NCBI RefSeq assembly: GCF_014695395.1
Contig: NZ_JACJOF010000010.1
Location: 62,001-126,000, forward strand
DNA length: 64,000 bases
Direction: 5' to 3'
DNA from: Nodosilinea sp. FACHB-131
GTDB lineage: Bacteria > Cyanobacteriota > Cyanobacteriia > Phormidesmidales > Phormidesmidaceae
Positions 46,149 to 54,883 of the stretch are shown here, one piece after another. Both the position numbers and the translations under genes were made by a program. Below the pieces are notes generated by a model. It saw nothing but the letters and a program-made list of their open reading frames with translations, was not told the DNA's origin and ran no database searches. The first letter of the stretch is position 1. Every line of letters starts with the position of its first letter.

Positions 46149-47444
46149 ATGTCTACCACCACCGAACCCTCCCTTGTTCACAAAGGCAGCGTCAACGAAG
46201 ACTATCCCCTCGAACCGGTTCCCCAGGCGGCTCGCCGGTCATTTGTTTCTCTGGCGGCCATTTTAGTAGGCTTTACGCTGTACTCCGGCACGCTGTTTGC
46301 AGGCGGGTTGATTGGCCCTTCGTTTCGATTTTGGCCCGACCTGGTTAGCCTAATTGTGATTGGCAACCTGATTTTGGGACTGTACGCGGCGCTGCTAGGC
46401 TACATTGCAGGCGAAACGGGGCTAACAACGGTGCTGATGGCGCGGTTTAGCTTTGGCAATGTAGGTTCGCGCTGGGTCGATTTTATTTTGGGGTTTACGC
46501 AGATTGGTTGGTATGCCTGGGGCTCGGCGCTGATGGCGCAGTTGTTTAACAGCCTGGCTGGGGTACCAGAGTCTTGGAACTGGCTGATTATTTTGTTTTT
46601 CACCTACGCCTTTTGCTCCACCGCCTACTTTGGCTATACGGCGATGGACTGGCTGAGCCGGGTGGCGGTGCCGGCCATGGTGCTGCTGATGGCGATCAGT
46701 CTATCGGTGGCTTCGCGGGATGTAGGTGGATTTGTGGGGTTGCAGGAGCTGGCGATCGCAGATCCCCTACCCCTAGGGGCCGCCGTCACCATCATCGTCG
46801 GCACGTTTGTCTCAGGCGGCACCCAGGCCACCAACTGGAGCCGATTCTCTAAAAATGGGAAGGTCGGCTTTGTAGCCACGCTGATCGCGTTCTTTTTAGG
46901 CAACGGTCTATTGATTTTTTCGGGAGCTTTTTGTGCCAAAGTCTATGGTGAGCCCGATATCGTCAAGGTGATGGCTCAGCAGGGGCTGGTGGTAGGTGGT
47001 CTGGTGCTATTTTTGCTGAATATGTGGACCACCCAAGACAACACCATTTACGCCTTTTCCATTGCTGGGTCAAATATGTTTCGCTCCAGTCGCCGCACCC
47101 TATTTGTGCTGGGAGGCGCAACCCTGGCTCTGCTTATGGCCTGGGGCGGCATTTACGAAGGGCTAGTGCAATATTTAATTCTGCTAGGCACCTTTATTCC
47201 GCCCATTGGCGGCATTATTATGGCCGACTACTGGGTCAACCGGCGGCGGCAGTTTCCCGATTTGGCAGCCCCGCAGCCGGCTTTTAACTGGGCGGGGGTG
47301 ATTGCCTACGTAGGGGCATCTGCGATCGCCTACATCACTGGTCAGATCGGCTGGGGCATTGTGCCCATCAACGGCATCGTGTCAGCCTTAGCGATCTACA
47401 TCGTGCTGAGCCGGGTATTGCCGTCGTCGCGATCGGCTGCTTAG
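46149..47444 (+). CDS. NCS1-family purine/cytosine permease
   Basis: A 431-residue polytopic membrane transporter of the NCS1 family (CodB-like). About 12 hydrophobic segments are visible, with the family patterns GGLIGPSFRFWPDLVSLIVIGN, GLTTVLMARFSFGNVGSRW and DFILGFTQIGWYAWGSALMAQLF. Substrate is probably cytosine or a related nucleobase, but no deaminase gene is adjacent, so this is unproven. The ATG at 46149 is preferred over the longer frame from 46038. Confidence 0.9.
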   Translation: MSTTTEPSLVHKGSVNEDYPLEPVPQAARRSFVSLAAILVGFTLYSGTLFAGGLIGPSFRFWPDLVSLIVIGNLILGLYAALLGYIAGETGLTTVLMARFSFGNVGSRWVDFILGFTQIGWYAWGSALMAQLFNSLAGVPESWNWLIILFFTYAFCSTAYFGYTAMDWLSRVAVPAMVLLMAISLSVASRDVGGFVGLQELAIADPLPLGAAVTIIVGTFVSGGTQATNWSRFSKNGKVGFVATLIAFFLGNGLLIFSGAFCAKVYGEPDIVKVMAQQGLVVGGLVLFLLNMWTTQDNTIYAFSIAGSNMFRSSRRTLFVLGGATLALLMAWGGIYEGLVQYLILLGTFIPPIGGIIMADYWVNRRRQFPDLAAPQPAFNWAGVIAYVGASAIAYITGQIGWGIVPINGIVSALAIYIVLSRVLPSSRSAA

Positions 47445-47555
47445 TCAATTGCGGCTAAAGCGTCTACGGCCGTAGGGCTGTTCCTCCGGATAGAGATAAC
47501 AAATGCGGCTAAATGACTATGCTGGGAGCTTAGTGTCGTCACGGTAACAATTGCG

Positions 47556-48878
47556 ATGCCTACCTCGCCCGAAGACTCAGACTCTGATGGAGAGCCTCCG
47601 CCTGTGTGGCTGTGGTGGTTAGGGGTTGGGCTGATGCTGCTGGTGCTAGTGCTGGTCAGCTATGGGTATCTCAGGGGCAGCTTTCGCCAAGCCTCTACCT
47701 GCACGATTGACAACGTACCTAGCCTAGATGACCCCTGTTTTGCTCTCAGTCTAGAAGGGTTGGCTAACTCCGCAGACACTACTGGACACCTGGTTGGTTT
47801 TTGGAGCGAGATAGACGATGTCTACGCCGCTCGTAACACCGCCATGGCTGGCGCCAAGCATCTAATTCAGTATGAAACCTATTTTATGACGCCGGGTCGC
47901 CGGGCCGATGCCTTTGCCGAAGTGGTTGCCGATCGCGCCATGGCAGGCGTTACGGTGCAGCTCCTGCTCGACCACCAGGGCACCAAGGCCATGCCCGCAA
48001 AATACTGGCGGCGGCTGAGAAACGTTGGGGCCGAAATTCAGTTCTTTCGGCCGCTCGACTGGCGCGCGCCGCTGGAGTACAACTCGCGATCGCACCGCAA
48101 ACTGCTGATTGTCGACGGTCGCCGGGTGTTTATTGGTGGGGCCGGCGTATCCGACTTTTGGGATGGGGTCGCCTTTGAGCACGATGATGGCCCCTGGCTC
48201 GACTTTGAAGTGGCCTACGAAGGCGAAGTGGTGAGCCTGCTCCAGGGCAAATTTCTGCAAAACTGGTCCTGCGCTGGGGGGTGCATCGACCTCAAGCAAG
48301 GCCTGCATTCGGTACAGAAGCATGGGTCTACGCCGCTTTACATTACCGACAACACCTCTAGCCTCAACGAATCTTCCATGCGGCTGTTAATGCAGCTCCA
48401 CATTCTGGCGGCCAAAAAGCGGCTATGGATCGGCAGCCCCTACCTGGTGCCCGACGATGACACCGCCCAAGCTCTAATCTGCGCCTGCAAAAAAGGCGTG
48501 GATGTTCGTATTCTCACCATGGGGGCAGCCACCGACAAAACAATGGTGCATCTGGCCAGTCGCGGTCTGTATGGCCCCCTACTCGAGGCCGGCGTCAAAA
48601 TTTGTGAGTACCAGCCCAGCATGATGCACGCCAAGTTTGTGCTGGTGGATGACGATTGGGTCAGCACCGGCAGCGCCAACTTTGACCCCCGCAGCTATTT
48701 CCACAACGACGAGCTAAATATCTCAGGTGCCTATCCAGAGCTGGCTCGCCAGGTCGAGCAGTTTTTTATCGATGCCATGGCCAACAGCTACTGCATCAGC
48801 TACCTCGATTGGCAAAACCGCCCTACCCCCGAAAAGATCAAGGGCCAAATGGCGCTGCTGTTTAGACAATTGCTCTAG
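47556..48878 (+). CDS. Phospholipase D-like / cardiolipin synthase-type protein
   Basis: A 440-residue membrane-anchored enzyme. One N-terminal helix (about 18-42) precedes two HKD domains: HRKLLIVDGRRVFIGG (about residue 178) and MHAKFVLVDDDWVSTGSANFDPRS (about 355), both complete HxKx4D motifs. Such enzymes form phosphatidic acid or cardiolipin by phosphatidyl transfer. The length matches cardiolipin synthase-like (Cls-type) proteins. The ATG at 47556 follows the CodB-like gene by about 110 bp. Confidence 0.9.
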   Translation: MPTSPEDSDSDGEPPPVWLWWLGVGLMLLVLVLVSYGYLRGSFRQASTCTIDNVPSLDDPCFALSLEGLANSADTTGHLVGFWSEIDDVYAARNTAMAGAKHLIQYETYFMTPGRRADAFAEVVADRAMAGVTVQLLLDHQGTKAMPAKYWRRLRNVGAEIQFFRPLDWRAPLEYNSRSHRKLLIVDGRRVFIGGAGVSDFWDGVAFEHDDGPWLDFEVAYEGEVVSLLQGKFLQNWSCAGGCIDLKQGLHSVQKHGSTPLYITDNTSSLNESSMRLLMQLHILAAKKRLWIGSPYLVPDDDTAQALICACKKGVDVRILTMGAATDKTMVHLASRGLYGPLLEAGVKICEYQPSMMHAKFVLVDDDWVSTGSANFDPRSYFHNDELNISGAYPELARQVEQFFIDAMANSYCISYLDWQNRPTPEKIKGQMALLFRQLL

Positions 48879-49151
48879 GGTCTGAGCGATCGCGATCGCC
48901 AACCTCTGAGCCCCAGCTCTATAGGCTTTCTCCAAAACTCAGGCTATTCTAAGCAATCGGATGTAGTATCTTGTAGCATAAGCTGTAAGCGTTACAGCCT
49001 AGAGCTGTGACGGGGGCTAATTCTACCTTAGTCACCCTGTTCAAACTCAATCGTCTCCGGCAGGCAAACCTTTTGCCCTATATGGATTTGAGGGGACAGC
49101 AGAATTGGGCAATAGCAGCTACCTATACCCTTGCAAAACCTGAGATTTTGA

Positions 49152-49622
49152 ATGATTCGCCCTACTATAGCCGCTGACGCCAGCACTCTGATATCCCTAG
49201 CTGACGCAACCGGACTGTTTGAACCCCACCAGCTCAAGGAGTTGAGCACCCTGTTGGCCAACTCCCTTAACGACACCACAGCTAGCAAGGCATTTTGGCT
49301 AACCGACGACGACAGTGGGCCCGTAGGGGTTGCCTATTGCGAGCTAGAACGAATGACCGATCAGACCTGGAATCTACAGCTGATTGCTGTCCACCCTAGC
49401 CGGCAAGGGGAAGGGCGGGGAACAGCGCTATTGCGCCACGTCGAGCAAACGCTAGCGGCACAAGGCGGACGCCTGCTAATAGTTGAAACCTCCGGTTCCC
49501 CTGACTTTGAGCGCGTACGCACGTTTTATGCCAACTGCGGCTATCAAGAGGAAGGGCGGATCCGCGACTTCTACGCAACGGGCTACGACAAAGTAGTGTT
49601 TCGCAAAGTTTTAGAGGGATGA
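49152..49622 (+). CDS. GNAT-family N-acetyltransferase
   Basis: A 156-residue acetyltransferase. Acetyl-CoA-binding motif A is LIAVHPSRQGEGRGTALLRHVEQTL (R/QxxGxG/A), followed by GRLLIVETSGSPDFERVRTFYANCGYQEEGRI. Substrate unknown. It is convergent with ilvE, 10 bp apart. Confidence 0.9.
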   Translation: MIRPTIAADASTLISLADATGLFEPHQLKELSTLLANSLNDTTASKAFWLTDDDSGPVGVAYCELERMTDQTWNLQLIAVHPSRQGEGRGTALLRHVEQTLAAQGGRLLIVETSGSPDFERVRTFYANCGYQEEGRIRDFYATGYDKVVFRKVLEG

Positions 49623-49632
49623 GCTGGGGAAT

Positions 49633-50547
49633 CTACCCCAAATCGATCGCAAATATCCAGTCTTGATACTCATCGTCACGCCCTTCGGTGATGGCGGTGA
49701 GTTTTTCACGCAGGCGATCGGTGATGGGGCGGCTGGTGGGCAGGTTATACGACTCCACCTTGCGGACTGGGGTAATTTTAGCCGCCGTGCCGCTGAGAAA
49801 TACCTCATCGGCAATCAGCAGCTCTGACTTATCGACCGGGCGCTCGACCACCTCAATGCCCAAGTTGCGAGCGACGGTGAGAATGCTGTCGCGGGTAATG
49901 CCTTCGAGAATATCTTGCTCGTAGCCGGGGGTGATGAGCTTGCCATGGCGCACGATGAAGACGTTCATACCCGAGGCTTCGCTGACCTTGCCCTGGGAAT
50001 TCATCAAAATCGATTCGTCAAAGCCCGACTCAACGGCCTCGGTTTTGGCTAGCGACGAGGTGATGTAGGCCCCGCTGATTTTGCCACGCAGAGGCAGGCT
50101 GCGGTCTTCTTGCCGATACCAGGAGCTAAACCGGCAGGTGACACCCTCGGGCGAGAGATAGTCGCCCAGTTCTAGTCCGTAAACAAAAAAGCTTTTCTCG
50201 ACGTTGTGCAGCCGGGGCGAAATGCCCAGGTCTGAGGTATAGACAAAGGGCCGAATATAGAAAGATTTGTCGGGGCTATTTTTGCGAACGAAATCTTCGA
50301 TTACCGCCTGAATTTTGTCGGCGGGCAGGTCGTAGTTGAGCAGCCGGGCGCTGGTGCTGAGGCGCTGGCAGTGGCGATCGAGGCGAAAGAGCAAAATGCG
50401 CCCATTCCCCGCCGGGTCAGGAATGCCGCGCAGACCGCCAAAAGCCCCGGTGCCGTAGTGCAGGGCGTGGGTGGCAATGGAAAGTTTAGCGTCGCTAAAG
50501 TCACAAAACTGGCCTTCAAAGTAGGCGACGGGCAAAAAGTTGTGCAT
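49633..50547 (-). CDS. ilvE: Branched-chain amino acid aminotransferase
   Basis: A 304-residue class IV (D-amino-acid-aminotransferase-fold) PLP enzyme converting branched-chain 2-oxo acids to Val, Leu and Ile. Landmarks: THALHYGTGAFGGLRG, the PLP-lysine region LPLRGKISGAYITSSLAKTEA, VSEASGMNVFIV and the C-terminal EVFLSGTAAKITPV. The ATG at 50547 (MHNFLPVAYFEG) matches the usual start; the longer frame to 50592 is not supported. Confidence 0.93.
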   Translation of the reverse strand: MHNFLPVAYFEGQFCDFSDAKLSIATHALHYGTGAFGGLRGIPDPAGNGRILLFRLDRHCQRLSTSARLLNYDLPADKIQAVIEDFVRKNSPDKSFYIRPFVYTSDLGISPRLHNVEKSFFVYGLELGDYLSPEGVTCRFSSWYRQEDRSLPLRGKISGAYITSSLAKTEAVESGFDESILMNSQGKVSEASGMNVFIVRHGKLITPGYEQDILEGITRDSILTVARNLGIEVVERPVDKSELLIADEVFLSGTAAKITPVRKVESYNLPTSRPITDRLREKLTAITEGRDDEYQDWIFAIDLG

Positions 50548-50852
50548 GGCTACGGCTGGGCAAAATTCGGCATCTCTCAAGAATAGACCCAATCCACAGC
50601 CTTATTAAACTAACGCGCAGCGACTTGCCCCAATGAAATTGGGCCTAGCAATGCCTTGAATTGAGCGTCTACACCGCTCAGGTCGGGCAAGGGGTGCTTC
50701 CTAATCGGGTGTAACCCGCGAAGCAGCAGAGGGCGACGGCAGAGCGACTCATTTCAGTGCGAAGAATTATTGAGGTATCAGGCATCACACCGCTTTCCCT
50801 GGGCATCTTTGGAGAGAACCCATCCAGGCCGCACGTCGCGCCTTTATCTGCC
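50548..50852. other. Intergenic region upstream of the phycobilisome-like gene, 305 bp
   Basis: Contains a small hairpin cccaat/attggg with loop gaa (about 50633-50647) and a possible promoter-length spacer between divergent genes. No coding potential beyond an in-frame extension of the next gene. Confidence 0.45.
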
Positions 50853-51320
50853 ATGAATAATGCCCTGCTTGCCTCTGTCCGTGAAGCCGACGGTCGCTAC
50901 CTGAGTGATGTTGAGCTGCGCCCCTTCGAACAAATGATGGAGGCCTTTCAAACCCGGGTGAATCTCTACAACCACGTTAGAGACCACAGCAAAGATCTAG
51001 TGCTCAATACCCTGCGGCGGCTCATGCAGACCCCCCATCGCCAGGTCGTACAAGAGCACGCCCAACAGTGCCAGCGCGATATGACCTATACCCTGGAGTA
51101 CGTCGCCAAAGGCGTTTTGCTCCACGACGAAGATGGCTTTATGGAAGAGTATCTGGTGTGGATGCAGAATATTATCCGCGCCTTCCATCGTCAGACAGCC
51201 TGTGTGGTGGCCTACCGTCTGCTCAAAGAAGAAGTGCGCACTACGCTCCCCAGCGACCAGAGCAATCTCATGATGATGTATCTCGACAAGCTGACTGAGG
51301 CACTCGAGAGCGGCATTTAG
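50853..51320 (+). CDS. Phycobilisome-fold (phycobiliprotein-like) protein with conserved bilin cysteine
   Basis: A 155-residue all-alpha protein with the phycobiliprotein globin fold. READGRYLSDVELRPFEQMM is the typical start. Cys73-Gln-Arg75-Asp76 (CQRDMTYTLEYV) matches the invariant C84-x-R86-D87 of phycobiliproteins, whose Cys holds the bilin. The C-terminal FHRQTACVVAYRLLKEEV and MMMYLDKLTEAL match the last helices. It is shorter and more diverged than CpcA/B or ApcA/B and lies alone, without linker or lyase genes. The ATG at 50853 is chosen; the frame extends to 50757. It may be a minor allophycocyanin-like or a regulatory, bilin-binding protein. Confidence 0.85.
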   Translation: MNNALLASVREADGRYLSDVELRPFEQMMEAFQTRVNLYNHVRDHSKDLVLNTLRRLMQTPHRQVVQEHAQQCQRDMTYTLEYVAKGVLLHDEDGFMEEYLVWMQNIIRAFHRQTACVVAYRLLKEEVRTTLPSDQSNLMMMYLDKLTEALESGI

Positions 51321-51534
51321 CGCGATGATCAAAGACCAGCTCAAGAGGGCGTTGGCGCAGCTTCTCTAAAGGAGAATCGCATCCTCCGGGCGGCTACCCA
51401 GCCACTGATCTGCGAGAGGGTCGGCTACCGCCCGAGTAACAATTCCTTGCTAGAAACCATTTGACTCCCCAGGTGCCCGGTTTGAAATTAGACTAGGGTC
51501 AATCCCGTTTATTGATTTCTTGCAGAGCATCTCC

Positions 51535-51720
51535 ATGGGAAAGTCTCGCCTTAGTCCCCGTCAGCGGTCCTACGAAGCTGACCTGATCAACCGCCTGTCG
51601 GACAACCACCAGCTCAACCAGGCCCAGCAACGGGTCAGTGGCCTCAGCGACAAAGACCGCGATCTGGTGTCTGAGCGCCTCAGCGGTCGCACCCGAGGAC
51701 GTTTGCGGCAGAACTACTAG
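51535..51720 (+). CDS. Small basic protein, unknown function
   Basis: A 61-residue protein from ATG 51535 (MGKSRLSPRQRSYEADLINRLS). It is highly charged, probably helical, and begins and ends with basic residues (GRTRGRLRQNY), so nucleic-acid binding is possible. No conserved motif is known to me; the frame has a codon usage like the neighbouring genes. Confidence 0.55.
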   Translation: MGKSRLSPRQRSYEADLINRLSDNHQLNQAQQRVSGLSDKDRDLVSERLSGRTRGRLRQNY

Positions 51721-51732
51721 CATTCCAAACAA

Positions 51733-51760
51733 AGCGGCGGTCTGTAAACAAGCCGCCGCT
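51733..51760. terminator. GC-rich hairpin after the small basic protein
   Basis: agcggcgg (51733-51740) and ccgccgct (51753-51760) form an 8-bp stem with a 12-nt loop, 13 bp after the stop at 51720. No T-run follows, so it is only a terminator-like hairpin between convergent genes. Confidence 0.45.
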
Positions 51761-51836
51761 GCTCTAAAGCGGTTCAACTACCGCACACCTATTCTTACTG
51801 AGAAAAATGGGCTAGTTAGGTGCTGTCTTGGCTGCC

Positions 51837-52073
51837 CTAGAGTTTGGCGTGGCTCCCATCACAGAAGGGCGCATTTTGCGTGTACTTGCAGGCGCACAGC
51901 GCCACCTGCTGCTTCTCCTCTAGGGTAAATTTCATCGGTGTAAACTCGGTGCCAGCGTGGGCACCGTTGCAGAAGGGTTGGTTAGTTGACTGGCCGCAGG
52001 TGCACCAAAAATAGTCACCGGCCTCCAGCTGCATTACTACGGGCTTAGTATCGGCAATTACAGGCTCAGCCAT
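51837..52073 (-). CDS. Double CDGSH-type [2Fe-2S] protein
   Basis: A 78-residue protein with two CDGSH iron-sulfur motifs. The first is Cys24, Cys26, Cys35, His39 (CTCGQSTNQPFCNGAH) and the second Cys60, Cys62, Cys71, His75 (CACKYTQNAPFCDGSH). Each fits CxCx8CxxxH and binds a redox-active [2Fe-2S] cluster with three Cys and one His. This is the small bacterial tandem MitoNEET form. Possible roles are electron or cluster transfer. It lies downstream of pirin on the same strand. Confidence 0.93.
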   Translation of the reverse strand: MAEPVIADTKPVVMQLEAGDYFWCTCGQSTNQPFCNGAHAGTEFTPMKFTLEEKQQVALCACKYTQNAPFCDGSHAKL

Positions 52074-52118
52074 CGGTTTTTCCTCTCATTACGATCACCG
52101 TCTTGTCACGGACATTCA

Positions 52119-52150
52119 GCGGCAGCAGGGGAAACTTCCCCTGCTGCCGC
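52119..52150. terminator. Strong hairpin downstream of pirin
   Basis: gcggcagcagggga (52119-52132) and tcccctgctgccgc (52137-52150) are perfect 14-bp arms, with an extra A-T pair inside, leaving a very short loop. It begins 8 nt after the pirin stop, read on the minus strand. There is no following U-tract. It probably ends or stabilises the pirin transcript and separates it from the CDGSH gene. Confidence 0.65.
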
Positions 52151-52157
52151 AAGTTTG

Positions 52158-52871
52158 TTAGGCGGCCATATCAAACAGCAGCACCTCGGCCTCATCGGCA
52201 GCCCCAGTCAGAGTTAGGGTGTTGAGGTCACTGACGGCGGCCCCATCCCCAGCGGTGAGGTCATGGCCGTTGAGGTTGACTGCGCCACGGGCCACCTGCA
52301 CCCAGGCCACTCGACTGGGGGCCAGGGTATGGTCTACGCGATCGCCCTCGGTCAGCGTAGTGGCGTATAAGCTCACATCTTGATGGATAGTGACGGAGCC
52401 ATCGCGGCCGTCGCGGGAACCTACCAGGCGCAGCTGACCCTGCTTGGCGGCAGGTGCGATCGAGATCTGTTCGTAGCCAGGGTCAATGCCCTCAGTCTCA
52501 GGCAAAATCCAAATTTGCAGAAAATGCACTGGGTTAGTGTCTGAAGCGTTGAACTCGCTGTGGCGAATGCCCGTGCCCGCCGACATCCGCTGCACATCTC
52601 CAGGGCGAATGACGGAGCCGGTGCCGAGGCTGTCTTTGTGCTCCAGTGCGCCATCCAACACGTAGGTGATGATTTCCATGTCGCGGTGGCCGTGGGTGCC
52701 AAAACCTTGGCTCGGCGTCACCTTGTCTTCGTTGATCACCCGTAGGCTGGCAAAGCCCATGTGCTTAGGGTCGTAGTAGTTGCCGAAGGAGAAGGTGTGG
52801 TGAGAATCGAGCCAGCCAAAGTTGGCGGCACCGCGTTCATTAGCAGGACGAACCGTAATCATTAGAGACAC
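52158..52871 (-). CDS. Pirin family cupin (YhhW-like)
   Basis: A 237-residue bicupin. The N-terminal metal site is recognisable from HGHRDMEIITYV (two His) and RHSEFNAS (His and Glu), the pirin metal quartet. GWLDSHHTFSFGNYYDP is the diagnostic N-terminal stretch. Bacterial YhhW-type pirins show quercetinase activity; others act as regulators. The gene is divergent from the LysR regulator, 196 bp apart, so control by that protein is likely. Confidence 0.93.
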   Translation of the reverse strand: MSLMITVRPANERGAANFGWLDSHHTFSFGNYYDPKHMGFASLRVINEDKVTPSQGFGTHGHRDMEIITYVLDGALEHKDSLGTGSVIRPGDVQRMSAGTGIRHSEFNASDTNPVHFLQIWILPETEGIDPGYEQISIAPAAKQGQLRLVGSRDGRDGSVTIHQDVSLYATTLTEGDRVDHTLAPSRVAWVQVARGAVNLNGHDLTAGDGAAVSDLNTLTLTGAADEAEVLLFDMAA

Positions 52872-53067
52872 CTCCTAATTAGCGTCAATGGATTGGAAAC
52901 ATCCGAATAAATTAAAGATAAACTGAATCCAATCAATAGACAATACGCAATTTTGTAAACGCATTGTCAACCAAAAAGAGACAAACATCTGTTGTGTTGT
53001 CCTAGAAGATCTCCCTACCCCACCTCCCTCATCACCCTCACCGTCCTTATCTCCCTCATTCCTCAAA

Positions 53068-53946
53068 ATGGACAAACTCGAAAGCATGCGTGCCTTTACC
53101 CAAGTCGTCGAAGCAGGCGGTTTCGCTGCCGCTGCCCGCCAAATGAATCTCTCGCGATCGCAGGTCAACAAGCTGGTAATCAATCTAGAAGAGCACTTGC
53201 AAACCCAGCTCTTGCAGCGCACCACCCGCAAAGTCTCCCCTACCGACGCGGGTCGCGCCTACTACGATCGCTGCCTTGCTATCCTCACTGACCTTGAAGA
53301 AGCCGAGCTGGCCCTCACTCGCCTGCACCAGGAGCCGCGCGGCAGCCTGCGCATCAACGCGCCAATGACCTTTGGCACGCTGCACTTGGCCCCGCTGATA
53401 GTAGAGTTTATGGCTCAGTACCCCGACCTCTACGTAGAGCTGGTGCTCAACGATCGCCGCATCGACCCGATTGAAGAAGGCTTTGATATCACCATTCGCA
53501 TTGCCGCCCAGCCGCCCGGCCCAGGGTTGATCGCGCACACCCTAGCTCCCTGCCCGCTGGTGGTGTGCGCCACTCCCGGCTATCTACAGCAGCGCGGCAT
53601 CCCAGCTCACCCAGACGATCTCAAACAGCACGACTGTCTACACTACGGCCACCGTGCCCAAGACAACAGCTGGACTTTGGTGGGCGATGAACCCCACACG
53701 GTCACGATCAATGGGCCGCTGTGCTGCAACAACGGCGAGGTGCTGCGGGCCGCTGCCCTAGAGGGCTTAGGCATCGTAATGCTGCCTGACTTTATTGTAG
53801 AAAAGGATCTGAAGGCAGAACGCTTACGCCCTGTTCTCAATGATTATCCACCCCCGCCAATCAACATCTACGCGCTGTACCCAGTGAATCGCCACCTATC
53901 GGCGAAGGTAACTCGGCTGGTAGAGTTTTTAGCAGAGAAAATTTAG
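53068..53946 (+). CDS. LysR-family transcriptional regulator
   Basis: A 292-residue regulator with N-terminal winged helix-turn-helix (about 1-60; MDKLESMRAFTQVVEAGGFAAAARQMNLSRSQVNKLVINLEEHLQTQLL) and a C-terminal periplasmic-binding-like effector domain (about 90-290). The long effector domain and AFTQVVEAGGF start resemble the CrgA/DsdC-like branch. Divergent from pirin with the shared promoter region at 52872-53067, so the pirin gene is the likely target. Effector unknown. Confidence 0.92.
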   Translation: MDKLESMRAFTQVVEAGGFAAAARQMNLSRSQVNKLVINLEEHLQTQLLQRTTRKVSPTDAGRAYYDRCLAILTDLEEAELALTRLHQEPRGSLRINAPMTFGTLHLAPLIVEFMAQYPDLYVELVLNDRRIDPIEEGFDITIRIAAQPPGPGLIAHTLAPCPLVVCATPGYLQQRGIPAHPDDLKQHDCLHYGHRAQDNSWTLVGDEPHTVTINGPLCCNNGEVLRAAALEGLGIVMLPDFIVEKDLKAERLRPVLNDYPPPPINIYALYPVNRHLSAKVTRLVEFLAEKI

Positions 53947-54062
53947 GGCTTCGTCAAGCTTGGCTGTTCAGGATATGGTGCAGCCTAAAGAATCATTACC
54001 ATCTTTAGGATTTTAGCTGAAGGGGTTGAAGTAATGATCATTTGGACAGTTGAGGTGGAGTG

Positions 54063-54578
54063 ATGTTAGCCTCTCAGCAGCATTGGCTCAAACGCTTCGG
54101 AGCAGGTGCTTTTTTGAGTTTAGTAGTTAGCGGTGCGGGTCTATTTTTGGCTCCAAACATAGAGCCTGTCATGGCCCTCACGAATGAAGAAATAGCCGCG
54201 CGGGTGGCAAGTTTTCGCCAGTCGAATGAACGCTGGTTCCAAATTGATCTGTCAAGCCAGCGGTTGACCGCTTGGGAGGGAGACACTCCGGTCTATGCGG
54301 TCATTGTCTCGACGGGGAAGCGCTCAACGCCAACGGTAACGGGGGTGTTTGAAGTTCAGTCGATGCATCGAACGACCAGAATGCGGGGCGCAGATTATGA
54401 CGTGCCCGATGTACCGTGGACAATGTATTTTTACCGGGGCTACGCAATTCATGGAGCTTACTGGCACCACAATTTTGGTACGCCCGTGAGCCATGGCTGC
54501 GTGAACGTTGCGGTTGACCATGCCCAGTGGTTGTACAACTGGGCCGATCTGGGAACACCAGTGGTTGTGCAACATTGA
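54063..54578 (+). CDS. L,D-transpeptidase (YkuD family)
   Basis: A 171-residue secreted enzyme with a signal anchor (about 10-35). It has the YkuD catalytic motif [19 protein letters not shown] (His ... Ser-His-Gly-Cys, Cys about 146), which acts on peptidoglycan stem peptides. [20 protein letters not shown] is the typical N-terminal strand. The ATG at 54063 has GAGG at a 7-nt spacing; the GTG at 54060 is an alternative. Substrates are probably 3-3 crosslinks or cell-wall-linked proteins. Confidence 0.9.
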   Translation: MLASQQHWLKRFGAGAFLSLVVSGAGLFLAPNIEPVMALTNEEIAARVASFRQSNERWFQIDLSSQRLTAWEGDTPVYAVIVSTGKRSTPTVTGVFEVQSMHRTTRMRGADYDVPDVPWTMYFYRGYAIHGAYWHHNFGTPVSHGCVNVAVDHAQWLYNWADLGTPVVVQH

Positions 54579-54762
54579 ACCGCTAATTCAGGGCTGATGC
54601 TGAACGAAGTTTTGTTTGCAAGAACATCACGCTCTTCTGCACTAAATTGGTGTTGAAAAGCTAGCGCGATCGCCGTAGGGATACTTCTTCCAAGACAGTA
54701 GCCGTTCCGTCTGAAATGGTTTCACCCTTGTGGGGTTTGTCACACAGGGCGATGACATAACC

Positions 54763-54849
54763 CTACTTCGCGCGGCTAAAGGCGATCGCCGCCGCAATGA
54801 TTAAGCTGAGTAATGCCAGAGGCACCCAGAGGTCATTTGCCATCATCAT
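54763..54849 (-). CDS. Possible 28-residue single-TM peptide
   Basis: Frame MMMANDLWVPLALLSLIIAA continues to a basic end (FSRAK), giving one hydrophobic helix with a positive C-terminus. Such tiny membrane peptides are common near photosynthetic complexes but this one matches none I recognise. Three consecutive ATGs (54841-54849) and no clear Shine-Dalgarno leave it uncertain. Confidence 0.3.
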   Translation of the reverse strand: MMMANDLWVPLALLSLIIAAAIAFSRAK

Positions 54850-54883
54850 GGGGCTACACCGTGTAGAGCGTGGGTGAACTGCC

